Of a stretch of 8,086 nucleotides of DNA, positions 1 to 5,987 are shown one piece after another. This DNA comes from Pseudomonadaceae bacterium UBA836. GTDB lineage: Bacteria; Pseudomonadota; Gammaproteobacteria; Pseudomonadales; Pseudomonadaceae. The translations under genes were made by a program, and so were the position numbers. Position 1 is the first letter of the stretch. The number at the start of each line of letters is the position of its first letter. Where the stretch lies: contig DBHE01000152.1 of NCBI GenBank assembly GCA_002296055.1, positions 15,593 through 23,678 of the forward strand. Direction: 5' to 3'. The notes beneath the pieces were generated by a model. That model was not told the DNA's origin and did no database searches. It was given only the letters and a program-made list of their open reading frames with translations.

Positions 1-48
1 ACCCCCGGCGTGACAGGCCGGTATTCTAACCAACTGAACTACCGCTGC
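1..48 (-). tRNA. tRNA-Asp (anticodon GTC), 5' portion, cut by the window edge
   Basis: Read on the minus strand, the sequence begins GCAGCGG (acceptor strand), then TA, a D-arm with GTTC/GAAT pairing around AGTTGGTTA, and an anticodon arm CCGGC-CTGTCAC-GCCGG. The loop places anticodon GTC at positions 14-12, which decodes aspartate codons GAC/GAT. The match to the bacterial tRNA-Asp body is close throughout. The variable loop begins at the window edge, so the T-arm, the 3' acceptor strand and any CCA lie outside. The gene has its own promoter upstream (109-143) and lies on the same strand as, and downstream of, the RND operon. Confidence 0.95.
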
Positions 49-108
49 GCGTAGATCAGAAAACACACCGTTTTAGCGGCTTGGGCGTTCACCCTGTGCG
101 TCTGAACT

Positions 109-143
109 GGCGCGCATTTTATCGATTCCGCCAACCGAGTCAA
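109..143 (-). promoter_or_regulatory. Sigma-70 promoter of tRNA-Asp with stringent-type discriminator
   Basis: On the minus strand a -35 box TTGACT (143-138) is separated by 16 bp from a -10 box TAAAAT (121-116). A GC-only discriminator GCGCGCC follows (115-109). A GC-rich discriminator between -10 and +1 is the known hallmark of stable-RNA promoters repressed by ppGpp/DksA, so growth-rate control is inferred. The predicted transcript would have about 60 nt of leader before the tRNA 5' end at 48. The -35 box lies only 14 bp beyond the stop codon of the RND gene. Confidence 0.8.
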
Positions 144-157
144 GCACTTGCGTGTGA

Positions 158-3100
158 TTATTTAAAAATATCTGCACACTGCTGCTCCCCCTCGACAGCA
201 GCTGCCTGCTTTGGTCGCAGTAACAGCCGGCACACCGCAGGGACGACCAGCAGCGTCAGCACCGTAGAAGCCAGCAAACCTGAAATAATCGCCCAGGCCA
301 TCGGTGGCCACAGCGTTGAGCTGGACAGGGCCAGCGGCAATAGTCCGGCGATGGTCGTCGCGGTGGTCAGCAAGATCGGCCGGGTGCGACGCACTACTGC
401 CTCCGACACCGCCGCGTTGATATCCAGGCCTTCAGCCAGCCGCTGATCAATCACATCGATCAGCACGATGGCGTTATTGACCACGATACCCACCAACGCA
501 ATCACGCCCAGCAACGACTGAAAGCCAAAGGGTGCGCCAGACAGCACCAGACCAGGCAAGACGCCTGCACTGGCCAAGGGTACCGTCAGCAAGACAATGC
601 CCAGACGGGTAAAGGAGTTGAACTGCAGCAGCAAGAAAAACAGCAGAAGCAACATGCCAACCGGCGCCGTAGTGAACAATGCACGATTGGCATCGCCGGA
701 ACCCTCGCTCTCCCCGCCAACCTCCATGCGCGTACCTTCCGGCAAGGGCGACCTCTGCAACGTGGCCTGCAGCGCCCGCATGACCTGGCTGAAGCTGTAA
801 CCCTGCTCCAGGCCTGCAGTCACTGTGAGCACTCGCACCCCATCGCGCTGGGTGATGCTGGCGGGCTGCCAGTCCGGAACGATACGCGCCGCCGCGCTAA
901 GCGCCACTGCGTCACCACCCGCATTGAACACACTGGCCGACAGCAGCCGATTCAGGCTCTGCCGACTGCCCTCGTGGCTGCGCAGCACCAGAGGAATCGG
1001 GTCCAGTTCCTGACGGTATTGCTCGACGGTGGTGCCCAGGCTCTGACGATACAGTGCCTGAGCCACATCTGCGCGGCTGAGGCCAAAGCGCTCGGCTTGA
1101 GCATCGTCGACGTCAATACGAACCACAGGTACACCCAGGTCGATGTCATGCCGTACATCCACCGCCCCCGGTATCTGCTTGAGCTGAGCAAACAGTTGCT
1201 CAGCGGCAGCGATGCGCTGGCGGTCATCCGGGTGATACAAACGCAGCTCCACGGGGGCCGCTACCGGGGGCCCTTGTCCAAGGGTGCTGGCCACCACATC
1301 CAGCTCAGGCCAGCGCGCAGCGACCGCAGTGCGCACCCACTGAATCAGTGGCGCGGTATCGGCCAACTGGCGGGTATTGACCACTAGGCGGGCACGGTTT
1401 GGCGCCTGCGGGGAACGGGTCAGGTTGTAATAAAAACTCGGCCCGGTGGCACCAACAAAACGGTGGACGGCCTCCACACCGGGGCGACTGACCAGTTCAG
1501 CTTCCAGCTGCGCCGCTACCTCGGTGGTACGTATCTGATCGGTCCCCTCGGGCATATATAGCTCAATCACAACCTGAGGCCGGTCAGCATTGGGGAAAAA
1601 CTGCAGCTTTACCAACGGCGCCAAGGCCAGGCTGAGTGCCACCACCAGCGCCCCGAGCAGTAACATGCGTTTGGGTGCAACCTCGCTAAGCCGCGCCAGG
1701 GCGGCGGCAACAGCGTGCAGGCGCGGGTTAGCGCGTTGCGGCGCCGGGCGCAGAAAACGGCCAGCCAACAATGGCGCAACACTGATAGCCAACAGGTAGC
1801 TGACGCCCAGAGTCAGCATAATCATTACCGGAATACCGCGGGTGAAGTCCGCCGTCCCGCCCTTGGACAGCAGCATCGGAGCAAAGGCAGCCAGCGTGGT
1901 CGCGGTTGAGGCGCCAAGAGGCGCAGCCAACTCACCAATACCACCCAGCACCGCCTGGGCGCGGCTAGCGCCGGCGTTGAGGCGAGCCTGAATGTTCTCC
2001 ACCATCACAATCGCGTTGTCGATCAGAATGCCCATGGAGATCACCATGCCGATCACCGCAATCTGGTGCAGAATGCCGCCACCGAGGTCGTAGAGCCCCA
2101 GACTGATCAACGCCACCAACGGCAACATGAGCGCCACCAGCACGCCCATTCGCCATCCCATTCCCAGCAGTACGACCGCAATAATGATCAGCACGCTACT
2201 CACCAGGTTGGACTCAAGGCCGTCTAGCCGCTGTTCGACCTGATCCGGCTGAAAGAACATCTCCTCGACCTGCAACGGCGCAAATTCTGGCGCCAGTGCA
2301 TCCAGGCGCGCGCGTAGCTGCTGCCCGAAGCGAATAGCGTCCACCTGTCCCCGCTCCAGCACCAGACCAACCAGCACGCTTGGGTCACCGTCGTACCAGG
2401 CGCGCTCCCCCACCGGCTCTGTCGGGCCGCGCCAGATATCGGCGATGGCCGCAAGTGGCACACTGCCGCCCTGCGGCAGCGGAATCTGGGTCGCCCGCAG
2501 GGCGTTCACGCTAATGAACTCGCTGTTGGGCAATACGCCAAGACGCTGGCTGCCTACCACCACAAAGCCGCCGGGGATCACCTGGTTACGCTGCGCCAGT
2601 AGTGCCGTCAATTGCTGCGGAGAGAGGCCCAGACGCCGCATTTCGGCATCGCGCAAGGCAATGGTGATCTGCTCGTCCGTATCGCCGTACAGCTCGATAC
2701 GCGAGAGGCCCGGCAGGTCCATCAAGTGACGTTTCAGTCGCTCGGCCTGATCACTCAGCTGCACTAGCGAAGGGTCCCCGCGCACAGCCAGCACCACCGC
2801 CGGTATGTCTATCAGGCGATCATCCAGCTCAATGCTTTGCACGCCCTCGGGAAACTCCAGCTCCGCCCGGGAAATCGCCTGGCGCACGCGATCCCAGGCG
2901 GCGTCGGTATCGTAGATATTGTCGAGCAGACGTACTGAGACCAGTGCCACCCCGGTGCGCGCCGTGGCGCTATTGAAGTCCACCTCCTCGACCTGCGACA
3001 GCTCATCGGCCAGCGGCTCCAGAATCAGCCGCTCGACCGACTCAGCAACCGCGCCGGGGTAGATAACGGTGATCATGCCAGCCCGGTAAGGAAAGCTCGG

Positions 3101-3205
3101 ATCCTCCTGCCGGGCCATGGTCAGATAAGAGGCCACGCCCAGCAAGGCCAGCATAACCACCACAAGCCCGAGCAGGCGCGGACGCAGCCAGCGTGACGGG
3201 TTCAT
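158..3205 (-). CDS. RND-family efflux transporter, inner-membrane permease subunit (HAE1/AcrB-like)
   Basis: This 1015-residue protein has the usual length and layout of an RND proton-driven drug exporter. TM1 is at about residues 10-28, followed by a large periplasmic loop (about 30-332) and TM2-TM6 (about 335-485). A second periplasmic loop (about 533-840) is followed by the last five helices (about 843-997). TM4 carries GILIDNAIVMVEN (392-404), and TM10 carries GIVVNNAIVLID (906-917). It would form a trimer that moves substrates from periplasm or membrane into a TolC-like duct through its adaptor. The start overlaps the adaptor stop as ATGA, and GGAG sits 8 nt upstream inside the adaptor gene, so translation is probably coupled. 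Compared with AcrB, Asp408 of TM4 is Asn and Lys940 of TM10 is Asn. It resembles TriC-type divergent RND pumps, from memory. The substrate cannot be read from sequence. Confidence 0.95.
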   Translation of the reverse strand: MNPSRWLRPRLLGLVVVMLALLGVASYLTMARQEDPSFPYRAGMITVIYPGAVAESVERLILEPLADELSQVEEVDFNSATARTGVALVSVRLLDNIYDTDAAWDRVRQAISRAELEFPEGVQSIELDDRLIDIPAVVLAVRGDPSLVQLSDQAERLKRHLMDLPGLSRIELYGDTDEQITIALRDAEMRRLGLSPQQLTALLAQRNQVIPGGFVVVGSQRLGVLPNSEFISVNALRATQIPLPQGGSVPLAAIADIWRGPTEPVGERAWYDGDPSVLVGLVLERGQVDAIRFGQQLRARLDALAPEFAPLQVEEMFFQPDQVEQRLDGLESNLVSSVLIIIAVVLLGMGWRMGVLVALMLPLVALISLGLYDLGGGILHQIAVIGMVISMGILIDNAIVMVENIQARLNAGASRAQAVLGGIGELAAPLGASTATTLAAFAPMLLSKGGTADFTRGIPVMIMLTLGVSYLLAISVAPLLAGRFLRPAPQRANPRLHAVAAALARLSEVAPKRMLLLGALVVALSLALAPLVKLQFFPNADRPQVVIELYMPEGTDQIRTTEVAAQLEAELVSRPGVEAVHRFVGATGPSFYYNLTRSPQAPNRARLVVNTRQLADTAPLIQWVRTAVAARWPELDVVASTLGQGPPVAAPVELRLYHPDDRQRIAAAEQLFAQLKQIPGAVDVRHDIDLGVPVVRIDVDDAQAERFGLSRADVAQALYRQSLGTTVEQYRQELDPIPLVLRSHEGSRQSLNRLLSASVFNAGGDAVALSAAARIVPDWQPASITQRDGVRVLTVTAGLEQGYSFSQVMRALQATLQRSPLPEGTRMEVGGESEGSGDANRALFTTAPVGMLLLLFFLLLQFNSFTRLGIVLLTVPLASAGVLPGLVLSGAPFGFQSLLGVIALVGIVVNNAIVLIDVIDQRLAEGLDINAAVSEAVVRRTRPILLTTATTIAGLLPLALSSSTLWPPMAWAIISGLLASTVLTLLVVPAVCRLLLRPKQAAAVEGEQQCADIFK

Positions 3206-4293
3206 GGCAGCAGCTCCACGGCATCGCCGTCAGCCAACCGCCCCAGGCCCGCGTAGACCACCTGATCACCAGCACGCAAGTCGCCCTCACGCAGCATCGC
3301 CAACTCGCCGGCAAACCCTGACACCTGAATGGGCACCCGCCGTGCCAAGCCTTGTTCGAGCCGGAATACCGATAGCCCCTGGGCCGAGCGCATGACCGCC
3401 GCCAGCGGCACGCCAAGCTGGGCGTCGGAGCGGCGCTGCAGCCCAACCTCCAGCGCATCGCCAGCGCGGCCCTGACCATCAAGACTGATAACCAACGGAT
3501 AAAGCGCCGAGCCGTACCCTGCACCACGACCGATTTCTGCCACGCGGCCCTGCCACTGAGTCTGCCCCAGGGAGGCCCAGACCGGCACGACCATGCCGGC
3601 CTCCAGCCCTTGCAGCAACTCCGCGGGCACCATGACCTCAACCTCCAGTCCGTCACCGGCCGCTAACTGCACCACTGGCTGTCCCGCCGCGACATACTCC
3701 CCGGCCTCAACCAGCAAGGCATCAATGGTGCCGTCGAAGGGCGCTCGCAGACGGGTTTCGCTGTGCAGCTGCTCGCTTTGCTGCAAACTGGCGCCTGCGC
3801 TGCGCACCGCCGCATCCAGGCCCTGCAAACGCGCCTTGTGCTGTTCCAGATCAGCCTGCGATAGCACTCCGCGCTGGAACAGCTGCTCGGTGCGCGCCAG
3901 GTCACGCCGCGCCTGCGCTGCCTGCACCTGCAACTCCGTCAGGCGCGCTTTCGCCGCATCCCGAGCGGGCGCCAACTGCGGATTGTAGAGGGTGGCCAAT
4001 ACCTCACCGGCTTGGACCCGCTGGCCAATCGTCAGCGGCCGGGTGGCCAGCGTACCGCCCACTTGAAAGGTCAGACTGGCGCGCTGCCGCGCGCGCGCCA
4101 AGCCCGCAAAACGCAGCGGCTCGGCCTGTCCAGCCGCTATCACCGGCGCTGCGCGCACCCCAACCGACGGCGGCTCGACCGCGGGCTCGGCTGGTGTACC
4201 GCGGCAACCGCCCAGCATCAGCATGACCGATGCCCCTGCCAACAACAGCCTCATGCTGCTTCGACCTTGCCAAAACGCCGCGCTAGCCATCAT
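3202..4293 (-). CDS. RND efflux periplasmic adaptor (membrane fusion protein), lipoprotein
   Basis: This 363-residue HlyD/AcrA-like adaptor would bridge the RND permease and an outer-membrane channel. The N-terminus contains a hydrophobic stretch ending in a lipobox LGGC with Cys30, so it is predicted to be a lipid-anchored periplasmic protein. The two halves of the lipoyl domain lie near 74-104 and 180-212, the second with the family motif LRAPFDGTI (182-190). Between them is an Ala/Gln/Leu-rich coiled-coil hairpin (about 105-178) expected to dock on the channel. A beta-barrel (about 215-290) and membrane-proximal domain (about 295-363) follow. The start is uncertain: two adjacent ATGs at 4293 and 4290 follow AGGAG with 4 and 7 nt spacing, so 4290 has the better spacing. 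A third Met at 4254 would give a tidier signal peptide. It is the first gene of the pump operon. Confidence 0.93.
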   Translation of the reverse strand: MMASAAFWQGRSSMRLLLAGASVMLMLGGCRGTPAEPAVEPPSVGVRAAPVIAAGQAEPLRFAGLARARQRASLTFQVGGTLATRPLTIGQRVQAGEVLATLYNPQLAPARDAAKARLTELQVQAAQARRDLARTEQLFQRGVLSQADLEQHKARLQGLDAAVRSAGASLQQSEQLHSETRLRAPFDGTIDALLVEAGEYVAAGQPVVQLAAGDGLEVEVMVPAELLQGLEAGMVVPVWASLGQTQWQGRVAEIGRGAGYGSALYPLVISLDGQGRAGDALEVGLQRRSDAQLGVPLAAVMRSAQGLSVFRLEQGLARRVPIQVSGFAGELAMLREGDLRAGDQVVYAGLGRLADGDAVELLP

Positions 4294-4323
4294 TGTGCTC
4301 CTGAAAATGAATCCCTTATTAAC

Positions 4324-4351
4324 AATCTGTCAGAGGTTGACACTTTGTCAA
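4324..4351 (-). promoter_or_regulatory. Candidate promoter of the adaptor-RND operon
   Basis: Reading the minus strand, a perfect -35 hexamer TTGACA (4351-4346) forms the inner operator arm. A weak -10-like CAGATT follows after 16 bp (4329-4324). The -10 overlaps the outer operator arm, so repressor binding would cover the whole promoter. The -10 match is poor, which may mean low basal activity or a different true element. Confidence 0.4.
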
Positions 4352-4362
4352 TATCTGACAGA
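4326..4362. promoter_or_regulatory. Nested 37-bp dyad, probable TetR-family operator controlling both directions
   Basis: Two perfect inverted repeats share one centre at 4344. The outer arms are TCTGTCAGA (4326-4334) and TCTGACAGA (4354-4362). The inner arms are TTGACA (4337-4342) and TGTCAA (4346-4351) around CTT. Thus 15 of 18 symmetric positions pair. It lies in the 98-bp gap between the adaptor and the divergent tetR, where the operator of a TetR-family repressor of an RND pump is normally found. The length would suit two repressor dimers, or one dimer with flanking contacts. Binding is inferred. Confidence 0.8.
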
Positions 4363-4374
4363 CTGTTTTCAAAT
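4345..4374 (+). promoter_or_regulatory. Candidate sigma-70 promoter of tetR
   Basis: A -35-like TTGTCA (4345-4350) is followed after 18 bp by a -10-like TCAAAT (4369-4374), 17 bp before the tetR start codon. The -35 box lies inside the inner arm of the operator, which would allow autorepression. Both boxes are imperfect. An alternative -35, TTGACA at 4337-4342, has no good -10 at 16-18 bp. Confidence 0.4.
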
Positions 4375-4391
4375 CCACAGCAGGAACACAG

Positions 4392-5027
4392 ATGAATTCG
4401 GTAGAGCGTCGTGAACGAGAAAAACAGGAGCGCCGAGAAAGCATTCTGGACAGCGCAGAGCAATGCTTTTTCAGCAAAGGCTATGAGCGCACCTCAATGG
4501 ATGAGATCGCCAAGGGCGCCCAGCTAAGCCGCGCCCTGCTCTACGTCTATTTCAAAGACAAAGCGGCCATCATGCGCGGTGTCATGCTACGTGCCGGCTA
4601 CGCTCTGCTAACCGCGTTTCGAGCCGCGCAAGCAGCTGGTGGTAGCGGCCTGGTGCAGCTTGAGCGCATGGGCCGGAGCTACTACCGTTTCAGTCTTGAG
4701 CAGCCCAACTATTTTGACGTGCTGACCAACGCCAGTACCTTCGCGCATCTTATGGACAATGATGAACAGACCGAGGAGCTGAGCGTCTGCAGCGAGCTGG
4801 CGATGGGTTGCATGGTCGAATCCATGCAAACAGGGGTCGCCGACGGCAGCCTGAGCCGCGAGCGCGTCGCCGATCCGCAGCTGACCGCCTACTATCTGCG
4901 CGGCGCCTTGCATGGCGTGATCCTGCAAACCCGCCAGCAAGAAGACGCGTCTCTGGCCGGACAGCCGGCTGCCGAGCAGTTGCTGGACTACACCATGCTG
5001 ATGCTCAACCAGTCACTGCGCGCCTGA
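4392..5027 (+). CDS. TetR/AcrR-family transcriptional repressor of the divergent efflux operon
   Basis: This 211-residue protein has a typical TetR architecture. The N-terminal three-helix DNA-binding domain starts with a basic arm (RREREKQERRESIL). A conserved helix follows (LDSAEQCFFSKGYERTS), and the recognition HTH spans about 35-54, with DEIAKGAQLSRALLYVYF. The remaining part, about 60-211, is an all-helical ligand-binding and dimerisation domain that is variable in this family. The start at 4392 is supported by AGGAA 5 nt upstream and by the position of the basic arm. It is divergent from the pump operon across the nested dyad, the usual arrangement for a local repressor released by a pump substrate. 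The inducer is unknown. Its own repression is inferred from the overlap of its promoter with the dyad. Confidence 0.93.
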   Translation: MNSVERREREKQERRESILDSAEQCFFSKGYERTSMDEIAKGAQLSRALLYVYFKDKAAIMRGVMLRAGYALLTAFRAAQAAGGSGLVQLERMGRSYYRFSLEQPNYFDVLTNASTFAHLMDNDEQTEELSVCSELAMGCMVESMQTGVADGSLSRERVADPQLTAYYLRGALHGVILQTRQQEDASLAGQPAAEQLLDYTMLMLNQSLRA

Positions 5028-5092
5028 TCCGGCCTTGCCATCGACCCGGGGGCCGCGCATCATGAATGCTCACCCTGATTAGGAGTAGCACC

Positions 5093-5266
5093 ATGCCCTG
5101 GTACGGCTGGCTGTTCATCGCTCTGGCCCTCGGTAGCATCGTCGGCAGCCTGTTGCTGTTGCGCGACAACGCCGGCAGCAATCGGGTCAGCCCGCAAACC
5201 ATAGCCAAGGTCAAGGAGCGCGAGGCGCAGCTGCGCCGCGAGGAAGCCGAAGACGACGCGCGCTGA
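5093..5266 (+). CDS. DUF2897-family small single-span membrane protein
   Basis: This is a 57-residue peptide starting MPWYGWLFIALALGSIVGS, with one transmembrane segment at about residues 4-22. A short highly charged tail rich in Glu, Arg and Lys (residues about 38-57) follows, probably cytoplasmic and helical. The sequence and size fit the pseudomonad/gammaproteobacterial DUF2897 family, whose function is unknown. The start at 5093 is chosen because AGGAG lies 7 nt upstream. An in-frame ATG at 5066 would add nine residues that contain the ribosome-binding site, and it has no site of its own. It begins 65 nt after the tetR stop on the same strand with no clear terminator between, so it may be co-transcribed with the repressor. 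Confidence 0.8.
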   Translation: MPWYGWLFIALALGSIVGSLLLLRDNAGSNRVSPQTIAKVKEREAQLRREEAEDDAR

Positions 5267-5280
5267 AGCGGCGCACCTGC

Positions 5281-5305
5281 CTATCGCGCCAACGCAGATA
5301 GTTTT
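5281..5305 (+). terminator. Weak Rho-independent terminator after the DUF2897 gene
   Basis: CTATCGCG (5281-5288), a CCAA loop, and CGC-A-GATAG (5293-5301) form an 8-bp stem with one bulged A. TTTT follows (5302-5305). The stem starts 14 bp after the DUF2897 stop codon. The stem is AT-containing and the T-tract is short, so termination may be partial. Confidence 0.4.
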
Positions 5306-5314
5306 GCAGCGGCC

Positions 5315-5323
5315 TGTTAGAAT
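5315..5323 (+). promoter_or_regulatory. Extended -10 promoter element upstream of the DUF2058 gene
   Basis: TGTTAGAAT contains the extended -10 TGn followed by TAGAAT (5318-5323), one mismatch from TATAAT. No good -35 box is visible at 16-18 bp, which is common for extended -10 promoters. Transcription would begin near 5330, leaving about 80 nt of leader. The leader contains a short dyad GCCAGC-TC-GCTGGC (5338-5351). Confidence 0.5.
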
Positions 5324-5408
5324 AGGCGCTTTTCAACGCCAGCTCGCTGGCATGCTGTCAAACCCGGCGCGCCCCGCTGCGCCACCATCACGACGATTGT
5401 GACAACCC

Positions 5409-5936
5409 ATGGTCAACTCACTGCAAGCTCAACTGCTCAAGGCCGGACTGGTCGATGAGAAGAAACTCAAGCAGGCGCAGCGCGCCAAGAAAAAAGAAGC
5501 CAAGGCTCAGCCAGCCGGCGAAAAGAGCCCCAGTGGCGCGCAGCAGGCGCGCGATCAGAAGGCGGCCCGTGACCGCGAGCTGAACCAGCAACGCGAAGCA
5601 GAGGCAGCGCGCAAGGCGGCCGAAGCGCAAGCAAAGCAGATGATCGAACAGGCGGTTATTGAGCGCACCGGCGGTGAAACGCCTTATCAGTTTGTCGCCA
5701 AGAACAAGATCAAGAAGATTCACGTCACCGAAGAGCAATTTGGCCTGCTCAGCCGCGGCCGACTGGGTATCACCCGTCTGTCGGGCGGTTTCGTACTCAT
5801 CCCGCTGGACATTGCCGAGAAAGTGCGCGAGCGCGTGCCGCATTGGCCGGTGCACGTTGCCGAGGTCAACAAGCAGACGGTGGACGAGGATGATCCCTAC
5901 GCCGCGTATCAAATCCCTGATGACCTGATGTGGTAA
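5409..5936 (+). CDS. DUF2058-family protein (YaiL-like)
   Basis: This 175-residue soluble, highly charged protein matches the DUF2058/YaiL family at both ends. The N-terminus LQAQLLKAGLVDEKK and the terminal signature DEDDPYAAYQIPDDLMW closely resemble E. coli YaiL. Residues about 17-85 are a Lys/Ala/Gln/Glu-rich stretch likely to form a long coiled coil. Residues about 92-150 are a small beta-rich domain (YQFVAKNKIKKIHVTEEQ, then RLGITRL and GGFVLIPL). The family is often labelled a nucleoprotein or polynucleotide-associated regulator, but the function is not established. The start is fixed by family alignment. Upstream of it no convincing Shine-Dalgarno sequence is visible. Expression is probably from the extended -10 at 5315, and transcription ends at the hairpin starting 5953. 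Confidence 0.92.
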   Translation: MVNSLQAQLLKAGLVDEKKLKQAQRAKKKEAKAQPAGEKSPSGAQQARDQKAARDRELNQQREAEAARKAAEAQAKQMIEQAVIERTGGETPYQFVAKNKIKKIHVTEEQFGLLSRGRLGITRLSGGFVLIPLDIAEKVRERVPHWPVHVAEVNKQTVDEDDPYAAYQIPDDLMW

Positions 5937-5952
5937 GAGGTAACAGCAAAAC

Positions 5953-5984
5953 AAAAGGGGCTGCCGGATTGGCAGCCCCTTTTT
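5953..5984. terminator. Bidirectional Rho-independent terminator shared by convergent genes
   Basis: AAAAGGGGCTGCC (5953-5965) pairs perfectly over 13 bp with GGCAGCCCCTTTT (5971-5983) around a GGATT loop. The plus-strand transcript ends in a T-run and the minus-strand transcript also ends in TTTT, because the arms carry A/T tails. It lies 16 bp after the DUF2058 stop and 3 bp beyond the stop of the protease gene on the other strand, so it can end both messages. Confidence 0.93.
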
Positions 5985-5987
5985 ACA

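Noticed and set aside
81..446. Plus-strand open frame of 121 codons at the left end
   Set aside because: It spans the tRNA promoter and the antisense strand of the RND C-terminus. There is no ribosome-binding site and no recognisable family.
974..1387. Plus-strand open frame of 137 codons inside the RND gene
   Set aside because: It is antisense to an intact periplasmic-loop coding region and shows no supporting start signal.
3042..3656. Minus-strand open frame of 204 codons across the adaptor/RND junction
   Set aside because: It is an out-of-frame shadow of the adaptor and RND genes, whose own frames carry the conserved motifs. The product is rich in Trp, Arg and Cys with no domain.
1..5027. 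Efflux module as a genomic island integrated at tRNA-Asp
   Set aside because: Integration normally uses the tRNA 3' end, which lies off the left edge on the other side. No integrase, transposase or direct repeat of the tRNA end is seen near the module.
5418..5954. Minus-strand open frame (178 codons) opposite the DUF2058 gene
   Set aside because: It is wholly antisense to a gene with both conserved family termini, it starts within the shared terminator region, and its product has no recognisable family.
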